Assembly (NCBI GenBank): GCA_947630805.1
Contig: CANRIV010000011.1
Location: forward strand, 1 to 64,000
DNA: 64,000 bases
Direction of reading: 5' to 3'
DNA from: an uncultured Lachnospiraceae bacterium
GTDB taxonomy: Bacteria > Bacillota > Clostridia > Lachnospirales > Lachnospiraceae
A program made the translations under genes and the position numbers. This document shows, piece after piece, positions 53,945 through 62,809 of the stretch. The stretch's first letter is position 1; each line of letters opens with the position of its first letter. The notes beneath the pieces are model-generated. The model made no database searches. It saw only the letters and a list, made by a program, of their open reading frames with translations, and was not told the DNA's origin.

Positions 53945-55680
53945 TGGAAGAAAAATTTATTGGTCAGAAAGCATCTCTCCTGGAATTGGCAAAAAGAATC
54001 CGAAAATATTGGTATATGTTGACGGCTTCGCTGGCTTTTGCGGTAGTCTATGTCGTTCTTTCTCTTTATGTTCCACGCTTAATCGGATATGCAACAGATA
54101 GAATTATTGATGAGGGAAATGTAAATTTTGTATCGCTAAAAGAAATTATCCTTCAGATTATTATCTGTGTGGTATTTGCCGCATTGGCGCAGTGGATTAT
54201 GGGAATCTGTAATAATAAGATTACATTTCATGTAATACGGGACATTCGTCAGGAAACATTTGCAAAAATCCAGAAACTTCCGTTGAAGTATCTGGATGCT
54301 AGGTCCAGTGGAGATATTGTAAATAGTGTCATGACGGATGTGGACCAGCTTGCAGATGGTCTGCTGATGGGATTTACCAATTTATTTACGGGAATTATCA
54401 CGATTTTTATGACATTAGTATTTATGTTGCGGATTAATTGGAAAATTGCACTGGTAGTAATTGTGATTACGCCATTGTCATTTTTTGTGGCAGGATTTAT
54501 CGCAAAGAGGACTTATTTCATGTTCCGACAGCAGTCAGAAATTCGCGGAGAACAGACCGCACTGGTGGATGAGGCAATCAGTGGAATTAAGGTGGTAAAA
54601 GCTTTTGGGCAGGAAGATAATATTATGGCCCAGTTCGATGATACAAATAACCGCCTGAGAGAAATAAATGTCAAAGCAACTTTTTATTCTTCCATTACCA
54701 ACCCGGCGACCCGATTTGTAAACAATATTGTTTATGCCGGAGTGGCAATCAGTGGAGGGTTGGAAGCAATTTTGACGGGTGGTATTACTGTCGGAGGACT
54801 GACAGCTTTCCTGAGTTATGCCAATCAATATACAAAACCCTTTAATGAGATTTCAGAAGTGATTACAGAATTACAGAATGCTATTGCCTGCGGCGCCCGG
54901 ATTTTTACCATGCTGAATGAGGAGACTGTCAGTGATGTGGAGACACAGCAGTTAGAAGAAGTGGAAGGAAAAGTGGAGATAGAACATGTTTATTTTTCCT
55001 ATACGGCTCAGCAAAAGCTGATTGAAGATTTCAATCTCAATGTAGTACCGGGACAAAGAATAGCGATTGTAGGACCGACAGGATGTGGAAAGACAACGTT
55101 AATTAATCTGCTCATGCGTTTTTATGATGTAAATGCGGGGAAGATTAAAGTAGATGACTGGGATATCACGAAGGTCACCAGAAAAAGTTTGCGGAATTCT
55201 TATGGGATGGTCCTTCAGGAAACATGGCTTAGAAATGACACGGTACGCAGAAATATTTCTATGGCGAGGCCGGAAGCATCAGAGAAAGAAATTATTGCGG
55301 CGGCAAAAGCAAGTCATGCCCACAGCTTTATAAAAAAACTTCCGCAGGGTTATGACACAGTTATCGGAGAGGAGGGAGGCAATCTCTCTCAGGGACAGAA
55401 ACAGCTTTTGTGTATTGCAAGAGTTATGTTATCCCTTCCTCCAATGTTAATTTTAGATGAGGCGACTTCATCGATTGATACCCGTACAGAGATAAAAATC
55501 CAGAATGCTTTTCATAAAATGATGAAAGGAAGAACAACCTTTATTGTTGCGCACAGACTTTCTACAATTAAAGAAGCAGATATTATTCTGGTTATGAAAG
55601 AAGGAAAAATTATCGAGCAGGGAACGCATGAAAGTCTGCTGCAGCAGAAAGGCTTTTATTATAAGTTGTATAACAGTTAA
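53944..55680 (+). CDS. Heterodimeric ABC exporter subunit with consensus catalytic residues
   Basis: A 578-residue half-transporter, partner of the preceding gene (one-base overlap, TAATG). Walker A GPTGCGKTTL is near 376, Walker B with the catalytic Glu is LILDEATSSID, and the switch His is in VAHRLST. Its own signature loop is altered to LSQGQ. Thus the pair makes one full and one degenerate ATP site, as in asymmetric exporters. Membrane spans fill residues about 20-320. Confidence 0.95.
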   Translation: MEEKFIGQKASLLELAKRIRKYWYMLTASLAFAVVYVVLSLYVPRLIGYATDRIIDEGNVNFVSLKEIILQIIICVVFAALAQWIMGICNNKITFHVIRDIRQETFAKIQKLPLKYLDARSSGDIVNSVMTDVDQLADGLLMGFTNLFTGIITIFMTLVFMLRINWKIALVVIVITPLSFFVAGFIAKRTYFMFRQQSEIRGEQTALVDEAISGIKVVKAFGQEDNIMAQFDDTNNRLREINVKATFYSSITNPATRFVNNIVYAGVAISGGLEAILTGGITVGGLTAFLSYANQYTKPFNEISEVITELQNAIACGARIFTMLNEETVSDVETQQLEEVEGKVEIEHVYFSYTAQQKLIEDFNLNVVPGQRIAIVGPTGCGKTTLINLLMRFYDVNAGKIKVDDWDITKVTRKSLRNSYGMVLQETWLRNDTVRRNISMARPEASEKEIIAAAKASHAHSFIKKLPQGYDTVIGEEGGNLSQGQKQLLCIARVMLSLPPMLILDEATSSIDTRTEIKIQNAFHKMMKGRTTFIVAHRLSTIKEADIILVMKEGKIIEQGTHESLLQQKGFYYKLYNS

Positions 55681-55693
55681 AATCTAAGAGAAA

Positions 55694-57211
55694 TCAGGAT
55701 TTGAAATTCTCGTTTTTGATTTGCCGAAACTGTCGCAGGAAAAAATAGAGAAAAACAAATCCAATGGTACCTGCGCTGATACCGGCAGAAATAAATTGAA
55801 ATATTTTTCCGGAGTAAGAGGAAAAACTGAAAATATATTTTATAAAGCGACCCGCGGCCAGACTGCATAACAGCCATGCCGTGGGTTTTATAATATTATC
55901 TACAGCATAAAAGGTAAAAGGGACCCGTTTGTAAATGCAAAAACCGTGCAGAAGAGAAACCGTCAGGTCACTGCCTAAAAGTCCCCATAAGTATCCGACA
56001 ATTCCTACCTTTGGTACAAGAAACCAAAGACAAAACAGCTTTATGGCAGTTCCAATGACATTGTGAATGAACGCAGCATTTGTTTCCCCCAAACCGTGCA
56101 GAATGGATCCCATTGTGATTGAAAGATACATAAACGGACACAGCCAGGCAAGAATCCGGATATATTCCCCAGCAGCTTCATGACCAAATATCGATGTGCC
56201 GATAAAGTTTCCATAAAACAGAAAAATGCCGATAAAAAATATTCCCATAACGAGAGCAAACCATATTGAGGCTTCAGCAGCTTTTTTTACCTGGGAAGGG
56301 TCGTCACTGGTGTTGGCTTGGGCGACTGTGGGAAGAATCATAGTAGAAACGGACGTGGTTATAGCGGAGGGAAAAGAAATGACAGGCAGAGCCATGCCGG
56401 TAAGAACGCCGTAGATACTTAAAGCGTCATGAGAGGCTTCTCCGCTTTTCATCAGAACAATCGGAATGAGAATTGATTCAACACACTGTAAGAAAGTAAT
56501 CATGATTTTATTTATGGTTAAAATATAGGATACAGAAAACAGGCTTTTCATGGAGGAGAATAATTCCCGTATATGAAAAGCATATTTTTTTTCAGAAAAA
56601 ACAGCAATCAGACAGAAAATTACACCTGACATCTCTGAGATAATCATAGAATAGACGGCAATCAGCGGGGTAATTTCAATGTGATTTTTTACCCAGACCA
56701 GTCCTAATATGTAAATGGAGCACACTTTTATAACCTGTTCTAAAATAGAAGAAAATGCAGGAATAAAAGTTTTTTTCAATCCAAGATAATAACCCGCAAT
56801 ACAGGCATGAAGCGTTGTGAGAGGAATGGTAATGCTGGCATAGCGCAACAGGCCGGCACATTCGCTGTTTTTAATAATGTATTCAGATATCGGATGGGCA
56901 AAAGTATACAGGCATAATGTGGTCAGAGAGGAAAGACACAGCGACATGATAATGCTGCTGATTAAAGTCATAAATTTTCCCGCATTATCTTTGCTTTCCG
57001 CTACAAATCTGGAAACAGCAATCTGAATCCCCCCACAACTGACTGCCACGCAAAAACCCAGCACGGGAAAAATCAATTGAAAAATACCCATGCCTCTGGC
57101 ACCTATTAGGTTGGAGAGGAATATTCTATATAAGAAGCCGAGGGCTCTGCTCAACAGGCTTGCTGTAGTTAAAATAATTGTTCCCTTAATAATTTGATTT
57201 TTTACAGACAT
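55694..57211 (-). CDS. SpoVB/MurJ-type polysaccharide flippase
   Basis: A 505-residue membrane protein with about 14 spans of the MVF/PST flippase superfamily. The N-terminus IIKGTIILTTASLLSRALGFLYRI and GARGMGIFQLIFPV are typical of SpoVB/YtgP-like proteins that move lipid-linked envelope precursors. Whether it is sporulation-specific (SpoVB, spore cortex) or a general flippase cannot be settled by sequence alone. Its 3' end lies 13 bases from the ABC exporter gene, convergent, with no clear terminator between. Confidence 0.88.
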   Translation of the reverse strand: MSVKNQIIKGTIILTTASLLSRALGFLYRIFLSNLIGARGMGIFQLIFPVLGFCVAVSCGGIQIAVSRFVAESKDNAGKFMTLISSIIMSLCLSSLTTLCLYTFAHPISEYIIKNSECAGLLRYASITIPLTTLHACIAGYYLGLKKTFIPAFSSILEQVIKVCSIYILGLVWVKNHIEITPLIAVYSMIISEMSGVIFCLIAVFSEKKYAFHIRELFSSMKSLFSVSYILTINKIMITFLQCVESILIPIVLMKSGEASHDALSIYGVLTGMALPVISFPSAITTSVSTMILPTVAQANTSDDPSQVKKAAEASIWFALVMGIFFIGIFLFYGNFIGTSIFGHEAAGEYIRILAWLCPFMYLSITMGSILHGLGETNAAFIHNVIGTAIKLFCLWFLVPKVGIVGYLWGLLGSDLTVSLLHGFCIYKRVPFTFYAVDNIIKPTAWLLCSLAAGRFIKYIFSFSSYSGKIFQFISAGISAGTIGFVFLYFFLRQFRQIKNENFKS

Positions 57212-57296
57212 AAAATCACAGAAATAGTTATTTATTACAATCTATTCTAAAGAGGAAAAAAAATACTATAAATGTAAAAGAAATAAAGGAGTAACC

Positions 57297-58421
57297 ATGA
57301 TATATCTGGATAATGCAGCGACAACAAAGATAAGCAGTGAAGCAGTAAAAGCGATGGAGCCATATTTGAATGATATGTATGGAAACCCATCAGGAATTTA
57401 TAATCTGGCAAAAGCATCGAAAGAAATTGTGGAAGAGACAAGACAAAACATTGCAGATGCAATTCATGCCAGACCGGAAAATATATTTTTTACGTCAGGA
57501 GGAACGGAATCGGACAACTGGGTGCTGGAAAATGCAAAACAGAGAGGAAATCACATTATCACAACCCAAATAGAACATCACGCAATTTTAAATAAATGTA
57601 AAGAACTGGAGACAGCAGGAGCAGAAATTACGTATGTAAATGTTGATCGGACAGGAATTGTGAATCCTTATGAAATAGAAAACTTTATATGTAAAGATAC
57701 TTCCCTCATATCTGTTATGTTTGCAAATAATGAAATCGGTACGATTGAGCCGGTGGCACAAATTGGAAAGATGGCGCATCAAAATCAAATTCCTTTTCAT
57801 ACAGATGCAGTGCAGGCATTCGGCCATGTTCCAATCGATGTAGAAGAAATGAAAATTGATATGTTAAGTGCCAGCGGACACAAATTTCATGGACCGAAAG
57901 GAATCGGATTTTTATATGTAAGAAATCCACAGGAGCTTCTTCCTCTGATATACGGCGGAGGACAAGAAAAAGGAAAGCGGTCCGGGACAGAAAATGTAGC
58001 GGGAATCGCCGGTATGAATGAAGCGGTAAAAGTAGCAATGAAAGAAATGAAGGCGAGAAGGGAAAAAGAAATATATCTGAGAAATTATTTAGTAAACAGA
58101 GTATTAAATGAAATTCCTTATGTCCGGTTAAATGGGCATTGTGCCAGAAGATTGCCGGGCAACGCCAATTTTACAATTGCGGGAATTGACGGAACGTCAC
58201 TGGTTATACTGATGGACAATGATGATATCTGCATATCTTCCGGCTCAGCCTGCTCTGCAGGCTCGGATAAAATATCGCATGTTATATCAGCAATCGGAGT
58301 GCCGGAAGAAATGGGATATGGAACAATCCGTATTACACTGTGCAGTGAAAACACAAAAGATGAAATTGATTATACAATTCACAGATTGAAAGAAAACGTG
58401 AAGATTTTAAGAAGGAGATAA
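57297..58421 (+). CDS. Cysteine desulfurase (NifS/IscS type)
   Basis: A 374-residue fold-type I PLP enzyme that takes sulfur from cysteine for Fe-S clusters or tRNA thiolation. The start MIYLDNAATT, the PLP Lys in SGHKFHGPKG (Lys196) and the sulfur-accepting Cys in SSGSACSAGS (Cys319) are all present. The ribosome site is AAAGGAG. No iscU or thiI gene is adjacent, so the acceptor is unknown. Confidence 0.94.
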   Translation: MIYLDNAATTKISSEAVKAMEPYLNDMYGNPSGIYNLAKASKEIVEETRQNIADAIHARPENIFFTSGGTESDNWVLENAKQRGNHIITTQIEHHAILNKCKELETAGAEITYVNVDRTGIVNPYEIENFICKDTSLISVMFANNEIGTIEPVAQIGKMAHQNQIPFHTDAVQAFGHVPIDVEEMKIDMLSASGHKFHGPKGIGFLYVRNPQELLPLIYGGGQEKGKRSGTENVAGIAGMNEAVKVAMKEMKARREKEIYLRNYLVNRVLNEIPYVRLNGHCARRLPGNANFTIAGIDGTSLVILMDNDDICISSGSACSAGSDKISHVISAIGVPEEMGYGTIRITLCSENTKDEIDYTIHRLKENVKILRRR

Positions 58422-58446
58422 AATTCTGTAATAGATGGTAATGATG

Positions 58447-58521
58447 AAACCCCGGACGGTGCTATTATTTTGCCCCAAAGAAGTTTTTGTTGGCGGGACA
58501 ATATAACTGTCCGGGTTTTTC
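58447..58521. terminator. Terminator hairpin between the desulfurase and the PHP phosphatase
   Basis: AAACCCCGGACGGT pairs imperfectly with ACTGTCCGGGTTTTT, with a further inner stem. T tract on the plus strand; A-rich left side may also serve the opposing gene. Confidence 0.7.
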
Positions 58522-58544
58522 TAATGTCATTATTTCATATGTAT

Positions 58545-59315
58545 TTATTTTATCTCATATCGCTTCAGATGGTATTTATGAATCAGTTTTTCTGCTTGTT
58601 CAAACCCGTATCCAATCCGGGAAGCGGTATGGGCATCAGAGCCTACTGTTACATATTTTCCGCCCAGGCTGCAGTATCTGCGAATGATATCTTCGTGAGG
58701 ATTTGGAAAGGAAAGCCCCTGAGACAAGCTCCCTGTATTGATTTCCAATTTAATATCATGTGCGATAATTAATGCTAAAATTTCATCAATCATATAGCTA
58801 TAATCGGAAACGGAATAGTGAAGATCCCGGTTGGGGCTGTAGCGCACGATATAGTCTAAATGTCCGAGCGCATCTATCTGATGAAATTCTTTTAATGCTT
58901 CCAGCAGTGTTTCAAAATATAGGAGAAAAGCATCATGGTCTTTTTTGTTTTTCCAGAAATCTGAATAATATGGGTCAAATCCGTCTACAATATGACAAGA
59001 GCCAATTACAAAATCAAAAGAAAAAGACTGAAGTAAATTTTTATATTGTGGTACAAGCCCTTTCATCAGTCCCAGTTCTATACCGATAAGCACCTGGATC
59101 TGTCTGCTATATTTTTCTTTGAGCGTCAGAAGCGTATGGGTATATTCAGACACATTGAGAACAGGATATTCGCCTGTCACGGGCCAATTAAAATCCTGAT
59201 GGTCTGTAAACACAATCTGGTCCATCCCCAGTCTGATAGCAGTGAGAATAATCTGCTCCGGTTCTTCTTTGGAATCAAATGAAAAATTGCTGTGAACATG
59301 ATAGTCTGAGTACAT
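58545..59315 (-). CDS. PHP-family phosphatase, histidinol-phosphatase type (HisJ/HisK)
   Basis: A 256-residue metal-dependent PHP-domain enzyme. HVHSNFSFDS at the N-terminus, TDHQDF, GIELGLM, SCHIV, LGHLDYI and the C-terminal SDAHTASRIG give the metal-binding His/Asp set. It resembles the PHP histidinol-phosphatases of Firmicutes; without his genes around it, the exact substrate is uncertain. The start at 59315 has AAGGAGA upstream. An ATG 51 codons earlier is unsupported and would reach into the gap promoter region. Confidence 0.87.
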   Translation of the reverse strand: MYSDYHVHSNFSFDSKEEPEQIILTAIRLGMDQIVFTDHQDFNWPVTGEYPVLNVSEYTHTLLTLKEKYSRQIQVLIGIELGLMKGLVPQYKNLLQSFSFDFVIGSCHIVDGFDPYYSDFWKNKKDHDAFLLYFETLLEALKEFHQIDALGHLDYIVRYSPNRDLHYSVSDYSYMIDEILALIIAHDIKLEINTGSLSQGLSFPNPHEDIIRRYCSLGGKYVTVGSDAHTASRIGYGFEQAEKLIHKYHLKRYEIK

Positions 59316-59450
59316 AATATTCTCCTTAAAAATGCCTGCGTCTTTGTAAAAGAATATACGAATCCTATGATGAAAACGACGCCCGGTTATTATATACATA
59401 CTAGCAAATGTGGCAATAAAAATCCACTTTAAGTTTGCTTTATTTACAAA

Positions 59451-59468
59451 TTGACAAAAAATTAACAA
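59451..59468 (+). promoter_or_regulatory. Weak Rex-like site upstream of gap
   Basis: TTGACAAAAAATTAACAA matches the Rex consensus at 12 of 14 defined positions (right half perfect, left half 5 of 7). It lies about 27 bases upstream of the gap -35 box. TTGACA alone could instead be a -35. Confidence 0.35.
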
Positions 59469-59494
59469 AAATACAATAAAATACAGAAAATACC

Positions 59495-59523
59495 TTGATA
59501 TTTATAAACTTATTATGTAAAAT
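59495..59523 (+). promoter_or_regulatory. Sigma-A promoter for gap
   Basis: TTGATA, 17 bases, TAAAAT, 66 bases before the ATG. Confidence 0.65.
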
Positions 59524-59532
59524 AAGCATTAG

Positions 59533-59548
59533 GTTAATGCAAATTAAC
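59533..59548 (+). promoter_or_regulatory. Palindrome at the gap transcription start
   Basis: GTTAAT and ATTAAC are perfect inverted arms around GCAA, directly downstream of the -10 box where a repressor would act. The spacing differs from Rex sites. Binding protein unknown. Confidence 0.45.
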
Positions 59549-59588
59549 ATTTAAATTAAAAAAATCTTATTATTAGGAGGACAATGAA

Positions 59589-60611
59589 ATGTCAGTAAAA
59601 GTAGCGATTAACGGTTTCGGACGTATTGGACGTCTTGCTTTCAGACAGATGTTCGACGCAGAAGGATATGAAGTTGTTGCAATCAACGACTTGACAAAAC
59701 CTTCCATGCTTGCACACTTATTAAAGTATGATTCATCACAGGGAAGATATAAATATTGTGATCAGGTTTCAGCAAGTGATGAAGAGGGAACAATCACAGT
59801 ATGTGGAAAGACTCTTAAAATCTACGCAGAAGCAGATGCTTCCAAACTTCCTTGGGCAGAACTTGATGTAGATGTAGTTCTGGAGTGTACAGGTTTCTAT
59901 GTATCAAAAGCAAAATCACAGGCACATATTGATGCAGGTGCTAAGAAAGTAGTTATTTCAGCTCCAGCCGGAAATGATCTTCCTACAATTGTTTATTCTG
60001 TAAATGAAGATACATTGACACCAGAAGACAAGATTATTTCTGCAGCATCCTGTACGACAAACTGTCTTGCACCAATGGCAAAGGCTCTTAATGATTATGC
60101 ACCAATTCAGACAGGTATCATGTCAACTATCCATGCTTACACAGGAGATCAGATGGTACTTGACGGACCACACAGAAAAGGTGATTTGAGAAGAGCTCGT
60201 GCCGCAGCAGTAAACATTGTTCCTAACTCCACAGGTGCAGCAAAAGCTATCGGATTAGTTATTCCTGAATTAAATGGTAAATTAATCGGATCTGCACAGA
60301 GAGTTCCTGTTCCTACAGGTTCTACAACAATTTTGACATCTGTTGTAAAAGGAAAAGATGTTACTGTAGAGGGAATCAATGCAGCAATGAAAGCAGCAGC
60401 TTCTGATTCTTTCGGATACACAGAAGAGCCATTAGTATCCTCTGATATTGTTGGTATTACTTACGGCTCCCTGTTTGATGCAACACAGACTATGGTAAAT
60501 CAGATTGGTGATGACCTTTATGAAGTTCAGACTGTTTCATGGTATGACAATGAAAATTCATACACAAGCCAGATGGTTAGAACAATTAAATATTTTGCAG
60601 AATTAGCATAG
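59589..60611 (+). CDS. gap: Glyceraldehyde-3-phosphate dehydrogenase
   Basis: A 340-residue type I GAPDH that makes 1,3-bisphosphoglycerate and [16 protein letters not shown] at the N-terminus binds NAD; the catalytic Cys is in [10 protein letters not shown] (Cys155), with the His in the [15 protein letters not shown] region. Codon use is strongly biased as in highly expressed genes. The ribosome site is AGGAGG. It heads gap-pgk-tpi. Confidence 0.97.
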   Translation: MSVKVAINGFGRIGRLAFRQMFDAEGYEVVAINDLTKPSMLAHLLKYDSSQGRYKYCDQVSASDEEGTITVCGKTLKIYAEADASKLPWAELDVDVVLECTGFYVSKAKSQAHIDAGAKKVVISAPAGNDLPTIVYSVNEDTLTPEDKIISAASCTTNCLAPMAKALNDYAPIQTGIMSTIHAYTGDQMVLDGPHRKGDLRRARAAAVNIVPNSTGAAKAIGLVIPELNGKLIGSAQRVPVPTGSTTILTSVVKGKDVTVEGINAAMKAAASDSFGYTEEPLVSSDIVGITYGSLFDATQTMVNQIGDDLYEVQTVSWYDNENSYTSQMVRTIKYFAELA

Positions 60612-60631
60612 TCAAAATTATGATTCAATGG

Positions 60632-60637
60632 TATAAT
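60632..60637 (+). promoter_or_regulatory. Possible internal -10 (TATAAT) before pgk
   Basis: A perfect TATAAT with a weak -35 (TAGTCA) near 60609, in the gap-pgk interval. It might give pgk-tpi extra expression. Confidence 0.3.
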
Positions 60638-60657
60638 GAAATAAGATAATTAGATCC

Positions 60658-60690
60658 AGACGGGTCCGGCTGACAGGGCCGGACCCGTCT
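60658..60690 (+). other. Very stable hairpin between gap and pgk
   Basis: AGACGGGTCCGGC pairs over 13 bases, perfectly, with GCCGGACCCGTCT around TGACAGG. No T tract follows (CATATTAATTT), so it should not terminate efficiently. It may protect the 3' end of gap mRNA after processing, or weakly attenuate pgk-tpi. Confidence 0.75.
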
Positions 60691-60719
60691 CATATTAATT
60701 TATTGAAAGGAGCGTGAAG

Positions 60720-61925
60720 ATGCTAAACAAAAAATCTGTTGATGATATCAATGTAAAAGGCTTAAAAGTTCTGGTACGTTGTGATTTTAACGTACCATTA
60801 AAAGAAGGTGTGATTACAGATGAAAACCGTCTTGTAGCCGCACTTCCTACAATCAAGAAACTGGTAAATGATGGAGGAAAAGTAATTCTCTGTTCTCATC
60901 TTGGAAAACCAAAAGGAGAGCCGAAGCCGGAATTATCTCTGGCACCGGTTGCAGTGAGATTGTCCGAATTATTGGGACAGGAAGTGAAATTTGCTCCGGA
61001 TGATACGGTAGTGGGTAAAAATGCAAAAGCTGCAGTGGAAGCAATGAAAGATGGAGACATTGTTCTCTTAGAAAATACCCGTTATCGCGCTGAGGAAACA
61101 AAAAACGGAGAAGCTTTCAGCAAAGAGCTGGCATCTTTGTGCGATGTATTTGTCAATGACGCATTTGGTACGGCTCACAGAGCTCACTGCTCAAATGTTG
61201 GAGTGACAGAATATGTTGACACAGCAGTTGTAGGATATTTAATGCAGAAGGAAATTGACTTCCTTGGAAATGCAGTAAACAATCCTGTAAGACCGTTTGT
61301 TGCAATTCTCGGTGGCGCTAAAGTTGCAGACAAACTGAATGTTATTAACAATCTGTTGGAAAAATGCGATACTCTGATTATTGGCGGCGGTATGGCATAC
61401 ACATTCGTGAAAGCACAGGGCGGTAAAGTAGGTGATTCACTTGTGGACGATACAAAACTGGATTACTGTCTTGATATGATGAAAAAAGCAGAAGAACTGG
61501 GTAAGAAGTTATTGCTTCCGGTTGACACTGTTGCAGCAGACGGATTTCCTGATCCTATTGATGCACAGATTGACACAATCGTTGTTTCCACAAATGAAAT
61601 CCCTGATGGAAAAGAAGGTCTGGATATTGGACCAAAGACAAGAGAGATATTTGCAGAGGCAGTAAAAAATGCAAAGACAGTTGTATGGAACGGACCAATG
61701 GGCGTTTCTGAAAATCCTTGTCTGGCTGCAGGTACAATAGCGGTTGCTGAAGCGTTAGCTCAGACAGAAGCAACTACAATTATCGGTGGCGGCGATTCTG
61801 CAGCAGCAGTAAACAATCTTGGATTTGGTGACAAGATGACTCATATTTCCACAGGCGGCGGTGCTTCTCTCGAATTTTTGGAAGGAAAAGATTTACCGGG
61901 CGTAGTGGCAGCCAACGACAAATAG
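60720..61925 (+). CDS. pgk: Phosphoglycerate kinase
   Basis: A 401-residue enzyme making ATP from 1,3-bisphosphoglycerate. [12 protein letters not shown] (substrate binding), [20 protein letters not shown] and the C-terminal nucleotide loop [13 protein letters not shown] are present. The start at 60720 lies seven bases after GAAAGGAG; a GTG two codons earlier is less well placed. Its gene is 71 bases before tpi. Confidence 0.97.
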   Translation: MLNKKSVDDINVKGLKVLVRCDFNVPLKEGVITDENRLVAALPTIKKLVNDGGKVILCSHLGKPKGEPKPELSLAPVAVRLSELLGQEVKFAPDDTVVGKNAKAAVEAMKDGDIVLLENTRYRAEETKNGEAFSKELASLCDVFVNDAFGTAHRAHCSNVGVTEYVDTAVVGYLMQKEIDFLGNAVNNPVRPFVAILGGAKVADKLNVINNLLEKCDTLIIGGGMAYTFVKAQGGKVGDSLVDDTKLDYCLDMMKKAEELGKKLLLPVDTVAADGFPDPIDAQIDTIVVSTNEIPDGKEGLDIGPKTREIFAEAVKNAKTVVWNGPMGVSENPCLAAGTIAVAEALAQTEATTIIGGGDSAAAVNNLGFGDKMTHISTGGGASLEFLEGKDLPGVVAANDK

Positions 61926-61996
61926 GACAGTGCATTGTGTGGAAGTGTCAGAACTTCCGCTTTATGTCTGTTATAACTTGAAGGAGAATCATAAGA

Positions 61997-62746
61997 ATGA
62001 GAAAAAAAATAATTGCAGGCAACTGGAAAATGAATAAGACGCCAAGTGAGGCAACTGCATTAATTAATGAATTAAAACCATTGGTGGCAAATGATGAAGT
62101 CGATGTAGTATTTTGTGTGCCGGCGGTGGATTTAATACCTGCACTTGAGGCGGTAAAGGGAACAAATATCAGTATTGGTGCAGAAAATATGCACTTTGAA
62201 GAGAGCGGTGCTTACACCGGAGAAATTGCGCCGGATATGCTTACGGACATCGGTGTAAAATACGTTATCATCGGACACTCCGAGAGAAGAGAATACTTTG
62301 CTGAGACAGATGAGACCGTAAATAAAAAAGTGCTGAAAGCTTTCGAACATAATATTACACCAATTATATGCTGTGGAGAGTCCTTAAAGCAGAGGGAGCA
62401 GGGAATTACCCTTGATTGGATTCGTCAACAGATTAAAATCGCATTTTTAAATGTGACAGCCGGCCAGGCCGCAAAGGCAGTGATTGCTTACGAGCCAATT
62501 TGGGCCATTGGCACAGGAAAAACAGCGACATCGGAGCAGGCAGAAGAAGTATGTGCAGCAATCAGAGAGTGTATTGCGGAAATTTATGATGATGCTACAG
62601 CTTCTGAAATCAGAATACAGTATGGTGGCTCAATGAATGCGGATAATGCGGCGGAGTTATTGGCAAAACCTGACATTGACGGAGGACTGGTTGGAGGAGC
62701 AAGTCTCAAACCGGACTTCGGTAAGATAGTCAACTATAATAAATAA
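61997..62746 (+). CDS. tpiA: Triose-phosphate isomerase
   Basis: A 249-residue TIM-barrel enzyme interconverting dihydroxyacetone phosphate and glyceraldehyde 3-phosphate. AGNWKMNKT (catalytic Lys), IIGHSERRE (catalytic His), [15 protein letters not shown] (catalytic Glu) and [14 protein letters not shown] (phosphate grip) are all intact. The ribosome site is AAGGAGA. It is last in the gap-pgk-tpi set; the usual gpmI and eno genes do not follow. Confidence 0.98.
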   Translation: MRKKIIAGNWKMNKTPSEATALINELKPLVANDEVDVVFCVPAVDLIPALEAVKGTNISIGAENMHFEESGAYTGEIAPDMLTDIGVKYVIIGHSERREYFAETDETVNKKVLKAFEHNITPIICCGESLKQREQGITLDWIRQQIKIAFLNVTAGQAAKAVIAYEPIWAIGTGKTATSEQAEEVCAAIRECIAEIYDDATASEIRIQYGGSMNADNAAELLAKPDIDGGLVGGASLKPDFGKIVNYNK

Positions 62747-62760
62747 GATTATGATATAAG

Positions 62761-62788
62761 CAGGGCGCTGGTCATTACCGGCGTTCTG
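62761..62788 (+). terminator. Weak terminator-like hairpin after tpiA
   Basis: CAGGGCGCTGGT pairs (with G-U pairs) with ACCGGCGTTCTG around CATT. The following TCTTACT is a poor T tract, so read-through into the next gene is possible. Confidence 0.45.
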
Positions 62789-62809
62789 TCTTACTAAGAA
62801 GGAGTAGTT

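Noticed and set aside
59316-59468. 51-codon upstream extension of the PHP phosphatase
   Set aside because: The metal-binding HVH motif normally lies within the first ten residues, and AAGGAGA precedes the ATG at 59315.
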